The translations under genes and the position numbers were made by a program. From a virus, in IMG/VR virus record IMGVR_UViG_3300036846_000641, positions 1 through 44,897 of that record: a stretch of 44,897 nt of DNA; one strand, 5' to 3'. Below the pieces are notes generated by a model that ran no database searches, had not been told where the DNA came from, and saw nothing but the letters and a program-made list of their open reading frames with translations. Shown here in pieces: positions 5,878 to 13,280 of this stretch. Every line of letters starts with the position of its first letter. The stretch's first letter is position 1.

Positions 5878-8259
5878 ATGTCCATGACCGACATTTTCGA
5901 CACCGACTCCGTCGATACCGATAGCGAGGATGGCAACACGCCACCTGCGCGTGCTGGCAATGAGCCGGCACCTGTCTATCGTATCTACGAGGGTAGCCGC
6001 ATCGCAATTAGCTCGTCTGTCGGCAAGTTGTGGCAGCGGAGGATCAACGCGGCGCAGAAGGCGTACGAGCAAGTTCTTATTATGTGGGATGAAGTGTTCA
6101 AGTACTATAATAATAACCAAGGCAGGCCGATTGAATCTTCCAGAGGCATGTTCAAACGCGGCGATGTCACCGAAAATGTCGTGTTTTCGAACCTTAACAT
6201 CATGCTACCGGCGGTTTATAGCAAAAATCCGGATATCACGTGCAGCTCGGCAGACAGCACGGAACAAGACTTCTGCAAGGCGTTAGAAAAGCTGATAAAT
6301 ACGCTGTTCAGGACGAGCCTACGGGCAAAGTACAAGATTAAGAAATGTGTGGGCATAGGTTTGCTGACCAATTTTGGCATTATGAAACTTGATTACACGC
6401 GCAAGGACGATTCACGTGAGATTGCTGTTCAGCAGATGACGGATATCACGCAGAAATTGGCGCAGGCAAAGACGCAGGAAGCGGTTTCGATGCTCTATGG
6501 ACAGTTAGAAGCCTTGGAAATGAATATGGAGGTCATGAAGCCGAGTGGTCCGAGTCTGACTAACGTGTTGCCACATAATTTAATCATCGACCCGTATGCC
6601 GAGTTGCAGGATGGCACAGACGCTGAATGGATGGCGGAAAGGGTGTTTTTGCCCACTGCAATGCTGACGCAGCGCTTCACGAAGCCTGATCCAGACGCGC
6701 CGACAGACCAGAATAACCTGGAAGCCGGTGCGCGCGTTCTCATATATAAACCAACGCACAAAGCGTCATTTGACACGTCGCAAGGGAAACGTGACGATGG
6801 TCTCGGGTTTGTTCAGGAGGCTATGGAAGGTGGTGTGCAGAGCATACACCATACTGACGACGAGCGCACCGCATACATGAACATGTACACTACCGAGTGT
6901 TATATGGTTTGGGACAAATTGACTAGAAGAGTGATGCTTTTTCACCGTGATGACTGGTCGTGGCCGCTCTGGGTTTGGGACGACCCGCTCAATGTTACCC
7001 GGTTTTTCCCGTATTTTGTTATTGGCTACACAATGAGCACCGGGGGCACTGTAGCCGTCGGCGAAACGGCGTATTACATGGATCAGCAGGACGAAATTAA
7101 TGCCATCAACAGGAAATTGCGCCGAATGCGTACATCTGTGTTTGATTACTTTTTCTACAACGCGGACAAAACAGATAGCGATCAGATCGAGAAGATGCTA
7201 AATGGCATGCGTGGCGAAAACATGGGTAGTGATTCGAAACATGTGCTTGGCATCAAGGCCGGCGAAGGCAAGATTTCGGACATTTTCGAGTCTCTTTATC
7301 CAAGGATGGACCAGTATAAGGAATTATTCGACAAGCAGGATTTATTGGATTCTATTAACCGGATCACTAACACATCCGACGCGCTACGTGGCGTCCAATT
7401 TAAGACGAATACGAATGAGGATGCGGTCAATACGTATCAGGAATCAATGAAGTTGTCTGTTGGAGCAAAAGTTGACGTTGTCGAGGACGTTGTCGCTGAT
7501 ATCGCTATCTCGCTGTCGGAATTGTGCGTTCAGTATATGACTGTGCAGGAGGTTATTGGTTTAATTGGACCTACGCTTGGGCAATATTATCGTCAAATGT
7601 CTGTGGCGCAACTTAACAGTACATACAATTTGGAAATCGTTGCCGGCAGTATGGAGAAGCCAAACAGTGTATTTAAAAAGAAGGAGGCTGTTCAAATTGC
7701 TCAAGCTGTCGGTCAGTTCGCACAGGCTGCTCCTGGAGCTACGCTTAAGGTCATGCTTAAGGTTCTTGAGCAGGCATTTACTGAGGTGGTCATTCAGCCG
7801 GAGGATTGGGCTGCGATTGACGCTGAAATCTCGGCGAAGACAGGCCAAGGTGTTGGCTCAGCTACGGGCACTCAGCCAGGAGGTAACCAGCCAACTGAAC
7901 AGCCTCCAGGCGGAGCGCCGGCGGGTAGCCCTGCCGCTCCGACGCCGACGCCGACGCAGGGACCGGGAGCGGTGCCAGGGCAGAACATCCAGCAACTCCT
8001 TGCGAGTATCCCACCACAGGTAAAACAGCAAGTCGTGCGAATGTCTCAGTCTGGAGCCGATCCGCACATGATTATGAGCTATTTGTTGCAGCATGTGGCT
8101 GCGTTGCATTCGGGTCAAGTACAACCGCAGGGAGCGCCGGGAGCAGCGCCACAACCAGGAGCACCGCAGCCTACGGGAGGGGCGCCGTCACCGCAAGTGC
8201 CGAAGCCTCCGCCAATAAAACCGCCGAATATGAAGGCGTTAACTCAGTCGATGCAATAA
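5878..8259 (+). CDS. Portal protein
   Basis: A 793-residue protein placed between terminase and scaffold, the canonical portal position. It forms the dodecameric channel at the capsid vertex and binds the packaging motor. Residues of about 30-620 look like a podovirus-type portal: an early SVGKLWQRRINAAQKAYEQV segment, several Trp-rich blocks (HRDDWSWPLWVWDDP), and a long helical region. The last 170 residues are Pro/Gly/Gln-rich with runs such as APTPTPTQGPG, an unusual extended tail that could be an internal barrel or a flexible extension. ATG 5878 is used; ATG 5884 (MTDIFDTDS) is an alternative. Confidence 0.88.
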   Translation: MSMTDIFDTDSVDTDSEDGNTPPARAGNEPAPVYRIYEGSRIAISSSVGKLWQRRINAAQKAYEQVLIMWDEVFKYYNNNQGRPIESSRGMFKRGDVTENVVFSNLNIMLPAVYSKNPDITCSSADSTEQDFCKALEKLINTLFRTSLRAKYKIKKCVGIGLLTNFGIMKLDYTRKDDSREIAVQQMTDITQKLAQAKTQEAVSMLYGQLEALEMNMEVMKPSGPSLTNVLPHNLIIDPYAELQDGTDAEWMAERVFLPTAMLTQRFTKPDPDAPTDQNNLEAGARVLIYKPTHKASFDTSQGKRDDGLGFVQEAMEGGVQSIHHTDDERTAYMNMYTTECYMVWDKLTRRVMLFHRDDWSWPLWVWDDPLNVTRFFPYFVIGYTMSTGGTVAVGETAYYMDQQDEINAINRKLRRMRTSVFDYFFYNADKTDSDQIEKMLNGMRGENMGSDSKHVLGIKAGEGKISDIFESLYPRMDQYKELFDKQDLLDSINRITNTSDALRGVQFKTNTNEDAVNTYQESMKLSVGAKVDVVEDVVADIAISLSELCVQYMTVQEVIGLIGPTLGQYYRQMSVAQLNSTYNLEIVAGSMEKPNSVFKKKEAVQIAQAVGQFAQAAPGATLKVMLKVLEQAFTEVVIQPEDWAAIDAEISAKTGQGVGSATGTQPGGNQPTEQPPGGAPAGSPAAPTPTPTQGPGAVPGQNIQQLLASIPPQVKQQVVRMSQSGADPHMIMSYLLQHVAALHSGQVQPQGAPGAAPQPGAPQPTGGAPSPQVPKPPPIKPPNMKALTQSMQ

Positions 8260-8260
8260 C

Positions 8261-8275
8261 TGTGTGAGTCAAACA
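8261..8275 (+). repeat. 15-bp palindrome copy (TGTGTGAGTCAAACA)
   Basis: Lies directly before the GGAGAG ribosome-binding site of the scaffold gene; its internal GTG (8264) is in frame with that gene but lacks its own Shine-Dalgarno site. Confidence 0.9.
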
Positions 8276-8287
8276 GCGGAGAGTACG

Positions 8288-9364
8288 ATGTCAGAACATC
8301 AGAACCTGGGCGGTGGCTCAGAGAGCGCCATGGACATGGTGCTGGACAACCTTGGAATGGATGATGAACTCGCTGCCGATCTCGAGGGCGGTGGCGAAGA
8401 TATAGGTGAGGTTGAAGAAGGCGGAGACGGTGGTGCTGAACCGCAATCAACCTACGACGAGCCGCGGCAATACGAAGCTCCGCAGCAGCGTCAGCCGCAG
8501 CAGCAGCCTCGCCATGGCTTGCCGCAGGGCGCTGAGGTTCGAGCGGACCAGCGTGGGAATTTGGTCGGTCCTGATGGCAGAGTGGTCGCGAAGGCCGGTT
8601 TCGAAGCGCGTATGTACCAGGAGACGCAGAGAACTCGCCGCGAACTTGCAGTGGAGCAGACCAGATCACAGGATTTGTCCTCCAGGTTAAGCAGGGCGAT
8701 CGAATTGGGGCAGGAGTTTCATCATCGTGTGGAGGCGCTAACGGCTCAACTCAATGACAGAAACTCGGCGGCAGCCAGGCTGGGGCTGAATGACGCAGAG
8801 TCAGTCCAGGCAATGCAGTTGGCCTCGGAGGCGAAACGCGATCCGGTTGCTACGGTCAAGAAAATCCTCACGATGGCTGCCACTGCCGGAGTCGATCTCA
8901 CTAAGATCGGGATTGCGCCTGGCGGTGTGGATACAGCAGCCTTGATGGGGCTGGTGCAGAACGAAATCAGGGGTGCAATGTCCCCGCTGCAACAGCGTAT
9001 GCAGAACGAGCAATTTCAGGCACAGCAGCAGGAGGTTGCTCAGCGCGTGTATCGCGAAACAGAGAATGAACTTAACACTTTCTTTGGGCAGAACCCCGCA
9101 GCGCGGGAGTATATACCTGTGTTTCATGCTGTGCTCAGCGAGCCTCGCTTTCAGCACATGACCATGGGCGAGGTATGGGCTAGAATACAGTTGAACCACA
9201 TGCGCATGAATGGAAATGGGCAAGTGAGACAGAACCCGCAGCAGCGGCGTAACCTCCCGTCTGGTCGTGGAATGCCATACAACGGCAATGCCGGCGATAT
9301 GGCTCCCGTGAATCAGTCGTATGATGCAATCCTTCGCGAGACGCTCGATGCACTCGGCGTTTAG
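8288..9364 (+). CDS. Capsid scaffolding protein, putative
   Basis: A 358-residue, highly charged and Gln-rich protein between portal and major capsid protein, the usual place of the scaffold. The first 60 residues are very acidic (LEGGGEDIGEVEEGGDGGAE), followed by a Gln/Arg-rich region and a long predicted coiled coil (residues about 110-165: MYQETQRTRRELAVEQTRSQ onward), as in scaffolds that guide procapsid assembly. ATG 8288 follows GGAGAG by 4 nt; an in-frame GTG lies 24 nt upstream within the palindrome. No protease domain is visible. Confidence 0.8.
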   Translation: MSEHQNLGGGSESAMDMVLDNLGMDDELAADLEGGGEDIGEVEEGGDGGAEPQSTYDEPRQYEAPQQRQPQQQPRHGLPQGAEVRADQRGNLVGPDGRVVAKAGFEARMYQETQRTRRELAVEQTRSQDLSSRLSRAIELGQEFHHRVEALTAQLNDRNSAAARLGLNDAESVQAMQLASEAKRDPVATVKKILTMAATAGVDLTKIGIAPGGVDTAALMGLVQNEIRGAMSPLQQRMQNEQFQAQQQEVAQRVYRETENELNTFFGQNPAAREYIPVFHAVLSEPRFQHMTMGEVWARIQLNHMRMNGNGQVRQNPQQRRNLPSGRGMPYNGNAGDMAPVNQSYDAILRETLDALGV

Positions 9365-9387
9365 CATGAATAGGAGTTACGAGAACT

Positions 9388-10356
9388 ATGGCAACCCTGG
9401 ATACGGTCGTCAACGCGATGTTGACACGCAGCAGAGCCAAGCTAATTATGGCGTCTGCAATATCGGGTACGGTCAGTGCCTACCTGCACGCGAAGAAGCG
9501 TGTGGTGGTCGAGGATGGCGGCCCACAGATCAGCAATCCATTGATTACTGGCCTGAACCCAAACGTTACATCGATGCAGTATTACGATACTGTGCCGGTC
9601 AACCAGACGAACGAGTTCGTGACTGTCAATCATTTTATGTCGCGAGTCGTTGGGTCACTTATCATCTCGGACCAAGAAGAAGATGAAAACCAGGGACGGG
9701 CTGCAATCTTCAAGATCATCAAGGGCAAAATCATGGCTCTTGACGAGTCTATTTCTCGTCAGTTTGCTACCTACCATACTAGTGTGGGCGCAGGCACCGA
9801 TCCCAACGGATTGGGCAATCTTATTCCTGTCGATCCAACAAGCGGTTCTGTTGGTGGCATTAGCATGGCTACTGAGAGCCAATGGCGGACATCGTCCTAT
9901 GATTTCGCTGGGACGCTTACTCCGGAGAATATCGAGGAAGCATTTGACGACATCACCGAGCTTGACCTCAATCGGTCAACCGACGGACAAAGCTCTCCGC
10001 AGCCTACTTGCATCTTTACCGGACGAAATATCTACCGGATGCACAAGTCTGCCGCCCGTGACAAACAGCATATTAGTCTCGATGCCACGGGAACAGGCAA
10101 GAAGCTTGTTAATCTGGGGATTGTGGGGACGACTCACAACGGGATTCCGCTCCTATTTGACGAGAAGCTGAACGCAAATCAGGCATATTTCGTCAATGAC
10201 GGCTATCTGACACTGCATGTGCTTCGTGGCGTCAACATGAAAATCAAGAAGCTGATTGCTCCCTGGTCGATGGATGCAACCGGCCGTCGTGTTGTGTGGG
10301 AAGGTCAATTGTGCACGTGGCGCAATTACCGGACTCATGCGTTCCTCACCAACTAG
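9388..10356 (+). CDS. Major capsid protein
   Basis: A 322-residue protein right after the scaffold with a strong ribosome-binding site (AGGAG, 13 nt upstream of ATG 9388). It is well balanced in composition, with no low-complexity regions. It has an N-terminal helix, a central segment (LIISDQEEDENQGRAAIFKI) and a C-terminal block (WEGQLCTWRNYRTHAFLTN) that fit HK97-fold coat proteins of podoviruses. The identification rests on position, size and overall character; no short diagnostic motif exists for this family. It ends just before a palindrome copy. Confidence 0.85.
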   Translation: MATLDTVVNAMLTRSRAKLIMASAISGTVSAYLHAKKRVVVEDGGPQISNPLITGLNPNVTSMQYYDTVPVNQTNEFVTVNHFMSRVVGSLIISDQEEDENQGRAAIFKIIKGKIMALDESISRQFATYHTSVGAGTDPNGLGNLIPVDPTSGSVGGISMATESQWRTSSYDFAGTLTPENIEEAFDDITELDLNRSTDGQSSPQPTCIFTGRNIYRMHKSAARDKQHISLDATGTGKKLVNLGIVGTTHNGIPLLFDEKLNANQAYFVNDGYLTLHVLRGVNMKIKKLIAPWSMDATGRRVVWEGQLCTWRNYRTHAFLTN

Positions 10357-10371
10357 CGTTTGAGTCAAACA
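10357..10371 (+). repeat. 15-bp palindrome copy (CGTTTGAGTCAAACA)
   Basis: Ends only 2 nt before ATG 10374, so it occupies the place of the Shine-Dalgarno site. Confidence 0.95.
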
Positions 10372-10373
10372 CC

Positions 10374-10808
10374 ATGATGACAGCAAATATGATAGGAGCG
10401 CGACTCGCCTACGTTGTGCGCGAGTTGCAAGGAACGGTCAAGCGGGAGAAATGCCGTCTCGTGCTGGCCAAGAAAGGTGGAAATAAGCAGCGTGACCAGT
10501 TTGAGTGGAAAAAGGAAATGGTCGACGAGCCTGCTGGCTACATGGTCTATTTCCCTCGAGGACACGTTGTGCGCATCCCCACTCGACAGCTTTTGGAGCA
10601 TTACAGTCTTCATCTGAAACCGCGAATTATCAACCTAGAGGGCCTGACTGACCCCAATAGCCCGCTTGGTCGCGTGATGATGGCTCAGGACAACGATGCA
10701 CGTGCCGGTGCAATGACCGACATGGAAACCTTAGTAATCCAGATGGCCTGCGCTAAGACCGGCCCACAGTTGATGCCGGAGCAGATCATCGAGCGAGAAG
10801 GAGCTTAA
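10374..10808 (+). CDS. Head-region protein of unknown function, 144 aa
   Basis: Start ATG 10374 (or 10377) is chosen because everything upstream is the major capsid gene in another frame and the palindrome. There is no Shine-Dalgarno site apart from the GAG within the palindrome. The protein has a basic first half (KREKCRLVLAKKGGNKQRDQ) and a more hydrophobic middle (GYMVYFPRGHVVRIPTRQL). It may be a head-completion or minor capsid protein by position; no family is recognised. The next gene begins 3 nt after the stop. Confidence 0.7.
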   Translation: MMTANMIGARLAYVVRELQGTVKREKCRLVLAKKGGNKQRDQFEWKKEMVDEPAGYMVYFPRGHVVRIPTRQLLEHYSLHLKPRIINLEGLTDPNSPLGRVMMAQDNDARAGAMTDMETLVIQMACAKTGPQLMPEQIIEREGA

Positions 10809-10810
10809 AA

Positions 10811-11524
10811 ATGTCCGCACGTGACAGAAAATTCTTCCAGCAAGGCGTCAATATGTACGTCAAGGCGATGCAGTACGCATCCGACGTAATTGATCTTGAG
10901 CCGCAGTTTTTCACGCTCGGTATTCCTGCGGCTGCAACGCCCAACAAGTACGCAAATGCCATTCCGGTGGATGGACCGGCGAACACTCTTATCCCAATGT
11001 CACCTGTCGCAATCACGGATGCAGTGTATGGCCGTACGATCACAGTTACACCGTCAGCCGTTCCGGGCAATAACAATGTCATCGACATTAATGGACAAGA
11101 CTACCTTGGCCAGCCGATGACAGAGCGGTTCACAGGCTCGGCTGCTGCAAACACGATCATAACAGGCAAAAAAGCCTTCTATCGCATAATATCAATAAAG
11201 ATCATCACGCCTACGACAACCGCAGGCATCACGTACCAGCTTGGTTGCGATAGCAGGCTGGGCTTGCCGTACAAGGGGGTGATCAGCTTCGCGCACGAAG
11301 CCGGTGCCCTGGTATTGCCTGTCTCGATCACGTCACCAACAGTGTTCACGGTACCTGATTTGACTGATCCTGCCACAAACATCACAGGCGATCCCCGAGG
11401 CACGTACCAACCAATTGCGGCAATGAATGGCGTGAACAAATTCGACGTTGAGATGTTTGGTGATAACACTGTGAATGCTGCCGGCAATGGTGGCCTCATG
11501 GGCATTCAGCACTTCGCTAGCTAA
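10811..11524 (+). CDS. Capsid-associated protein, paralog A
   Basis: A 237-residue protein with a strong ribosome-binding site (GAAGGAG) before ATG 10811. It is clearly homologous over its full length to the next gene, which has exactly the same length. Shared blocks include RKFFQQGVN/RGFFQQGVN, DYLGQPM, GKKAFYR, PYKG, TGDPRGTYQ and VNAAGNGGL. Beta-strand-rich composition and location after the coat gene suggest a decoration, head-fibre or minor capsid protein. The exact role is unknown. The pair arose by tandem duplication. Confidence 0.8.
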   Translation: MSARDRKFFQQGVNMYVKAMQYASDVIDLEPQFFTLGIPAAATPNKYANAIPVDGPANTLIPMSPVAITDAVYGRTITVTPSAVPGNNNVIDINGQDYLGQPMTERFTGSAAANTIITGKKAFYRIISIKIITPTTTAGITYQLGCDSRLGLPYKGVISFAHEAGALVLPVSITSPTVFTVPDLTDPATNITGDPRGTYQPIAAMNGVNKFDVEMFGDNTVNAAGNGGLMGIQHFAS

Positions 11525-11533
11525 GCGGAAATC

Positions 11534-11560
11534 GGGCTGTGTTTGAGTCAAACACAGCCC
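11534..11560. terminator. Perfect 27-bp palindrome built around a motif copy
   Basis: The 15-bp motif (11540-11554) is extended on both sides by GGGCTG and CAGCCC, giving 13-bp perfect arms around one central G at 11547. In RNA this would be a stable GC-capped hairpin. No U tract follows, so it may act as a weak or factor-assisted terminator or a processing site between the two paralogs. Confidence 0.6.
11540..11554 (+). repeat. 15-bp palindrome copy (TGTTTGAGTCAAACA)
   Basis: Perfect consensus copy at the centre of the 27-bp palindrome, 33 nt upstream of the start at 11588. Confidence 0.95.
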
Positions 11561-11587
11561 TACACACAGATCAGGAGGGTTTGTGAC

Positions 11588-12301
11588 ATGGTACTGCGAG
11601 ACAGAGGATTTTTCCAACAGGGCGTCAACGTGTACGTCAACGCCATGCAACACTCAGCCGAGCTGGTTAGCTACGGGCCACAATTATTCAGCCTTGGCAC
11701 TCCCGCTTTAGCAACACAGTTTAGGTACCAGACCGGCCTTCCGCTGAATGTGTCGGCCGGAACCATCAATCCAATAGCTCGAATTGAGGACCATGTGGAT
11801 GCAACGTACGGTCGTGCGATGGCCTGGACACCGTCAGCAGACCCTGGTAACGCTTGTGCTGTTGATGTTATAGGTGAGGACTACCTCGGTCAGCCGATGG
11901 TTGAGCGATTCGTTGGCGCGTCGGGTTCTACTGCCGCACTGTTTGGTAAAAAGGCATTCTATCGGGTGTTTGCAACAAAAGTAACTGTGCCGTCGGTGAA
12001 CCCTATCACGTATTCGCTTGGCAACAGCTGGACGATGGGCATGCCGTACAAGGGTATAATTACAATCTCATACGAAGGCCCTACTATACTATCTGCTGTC
12101 GACCTTACAGTACCTACATTCACACCGGCTGATATAACTGATCCTGCAACGGCTACTACAGGTGATCCACGCGGCACGTATCAGTCGAAAAAGTTAGCAT
12201 ATGACGGAAGTACGGTGTTTAGCATTTGTATAATTGGCAATTCAGGTGTGAATGCTGCGGGTAATGGTGGTCTTCACGGCATCCGGCAATATGCGGGGTG
12301 A
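11588..12301 (+). CDS. Capsid-associated protein, paralog B
   Basis: A 237-residue paralog of 10811-11524. ATG 11588 is chosen because AGGAGGG lies upstream at a suitable distance and the encoded MVLRDRGFFQQG aligns with the start of paralog A (MSARDRKFFQQG). A longer frame from inside the palindrome is a shadow. Conserved blocks match paralog A in order (DYLGQPMVERF, GKKAFYR, MPYKG, GDPRGTYQ, VNAAGNGGLHGI). Surface loops between them differ, as expected for exposed virion proteins that have diverged. Just after its stop lies a short remnant of what may have been a third copy. Confidence 0.8.
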   Translation: MVLRDRGFFQQGVNVYVNAMQHSAELVSYGPQLFSLGTPALATQFRYQTGLPLNVSAGTINPIARIEDHVDATYGRAMAWTPSADPGNACAVDVIGEDYLGQPMVERFVGASGSTAALFGKKAFYRVFATKVTVPSVNPITYSLGNSWTMGMPYKGIITISYEGPTILSAVDLTVPTFTPADITDPATATTGDPRGTYQSKKLAYDGSTVFSICIIGNSGVNAAGNGGLHGIRQYAG

Positions 12302-12302
12302 G

Positions 12303-12338
12303 GAGTCTGCCGGCAACGGCGGTTTTTACGGCATGCTG
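12303..12338 (+). pseudogene. Remnant of a third paralog C-terminus
   Basis: Directly after paralog B, bases 12303-12338 encode E-S-A-G-N-G-G-F-Y-G-M-L, matching the C-terminal NAAGNGGL-GI block of both paralogs at protein and DNA level, but in a different frame and without a gene around it. It looks like the residue of a tandem triplication or of unequal recombination. Confidence 0.45.
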
Positions 12339-12355
12339 AGAGCAGTGAGGATTAT

Positions 12356-12574
12356 ATGGTTAAGGCAGCAGCCGTAGCCCTGATCACCCTCAGCGGTCCT
12401 GGTGGTCAGTATGTAGTGGTCAATGCACGTGAGATCGTATCGTTGCGCGCACCACGCGCTAATGACCACCTTGCAAAAGACGTGCGCTGCATCGTTTTTA
12501 CCGTCGATAGTAAGTTCACCGGGGTCGCTGAGACCTGCGCAGAGGTGAGGCAGAAGATTGAGGAGTCACGATAA
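12356..12574 (+). CDS. Hypothetical protein, 72 aa
   Basis: ATG 12356 follows GTGAGGATTAT, which holds a GAGG site. The protein has strand-like segments (VALITLSGPGGQYVVVNAREIVSLRAP, then RCIVFTVDSKFTGV) and a C-terminal helix (CAEVRQKIEES), the look of a small beta-sandwich or KOW-like domain. A short protein containing a VVVNAREIVSLR-type strand pattern is frequent in phage structural regions, but no role can be named. The stop overlaps the next start by one base (TAATG). Confidence 0.65.
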   Translation: MVKAAAVALITLSGPGGQYVVVNAREIVSLRAPRANDHLAKDVRCIVFTVDSKFTGVAETCAEVRQKIEESR

Positions 12575-13269
12575 TGCCCGCGACAATTCGCCACGTAGTT
12601 GATGATGCGCAGGAGCTTGTCGGCGAGGTTTCTGGTCCTGGCGTGCAAATGTACTCAGATGATCGCATGTTCGCGGACGCTATACGTGCGTTCAACATGC
12701 TGTTCAAGAAATACAACTGGCGTAATTATTGTAATTGGCTGCGTTTGGCGCTTGATGGCACGACTGGCTGCGTGACCACAAACGATTTGCAATACGTGCT
12801 GGACTTTGAGGACATCATCGCGGTGCGCAAGGACGGCTCGTATGCGAATTTGAGTATTGCACCGCGGGGGATCAATCCGTTCCAGCAGAATTTGCTGTCA
12901 GGCAATGCTCCGCGTTACTGGAACAGCCTCAACGTGATGGACCCGAACTATCCGTTGAAGCGAATGTTCGTCCTGCCGAAGACGAGTACAGGGTTCATCA
13001 ACGTGTTCGCCAAGTTTTACCCCGTGCTTAATGATGCTTGGGACTGGCAAGACACCTTTTACTTGGATCGAGACATGCTTGTGTACGGAACAGCATGGGC
13101 GACACTGTCGTCGGATGACTTGAACGCAGCAGCAGCGGATGTGGCCAAAAACATGATGGAAATGCGCTACCGGGACATTCAGTCGCAGTTTGCGTCGTTC
13201 GATATCGAGTTTAGCGGCAGCGGCTACAGCGGCATTCCTGATCAGTGGCTGGTTGCGTCTCCTGTGTGA
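12574..13269 (+). CDS. Head-tail adaptor / tail tubular protein A-like
   Basis: A 231-residue protein coupled to its upstream neighbour by TAATG. Size and position, between the capsid genes and a 605-residue tail protein, match the gp4/gp11-type adaptor that docks to the portal and starts the podovirus tail. An early helical region (YSDDRMFADAIRAFNMLFKK) and Trp/Tyr-rich stretches (WNSLNVMDPNYPLKRMFVLP) fit that family, as does the long C-terminal helix (AAADVAKNMMEMRYRDIQSQ). No diagnostic motif exists, so this is by analogy. Its TGA stop (13267-13269) lies inside the next palindrome copy. Confidence 0.65.
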   Translation: MPATIRHVVDDAQELVGEVSGPGVQMYSDDRMFADAIRAFNMLFKKYNWRNYCNWLRLALDGTTGCVTTNDLQYVLDFEDIIAVRKDGSYANLSIAPRGINPFQQNLLSGNAPRYWNSLNVMDPNYPLKRMFVLPKTSTGFINVFAKFYPVLNDAWDWQDTFYLDRDMLVYGTAWATLSSDDLNAAAADVAKNMMEMRYRDIQSQFASFDIEFSGSGYSGIPDQWLVASPV

Positions 13270-13277
13270 GTCAAACA
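13263..13277 (+). repeat. 15-bp palindrome copy (TGTGTGAGTCAAACA)
   Basis: Holds the stop codon of the adaptor gene and ends 3 nt before ATG 13281, in place of a Shine-Dalgarno site; its GTG (13266) is in frame with that gene. Confidence 0.95.
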
Positions 13278-13280
13278 CCG

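Noticed and set aside
8264-8287. GTG inside the palindrome as start of the scaffold gene
   Set aside because: No ribosome-binding site stands before it, while ATG 8288 has GGAGAG; many spurious M-S-Q-T beginnings are created by the motif.
12356-12574. Open frame of 80 codons on the opposite strand of this gene
   Set aside because: It is antisense to a gene with a good ribosome-binding site and a coupled stop/start, and has no such signals itself.
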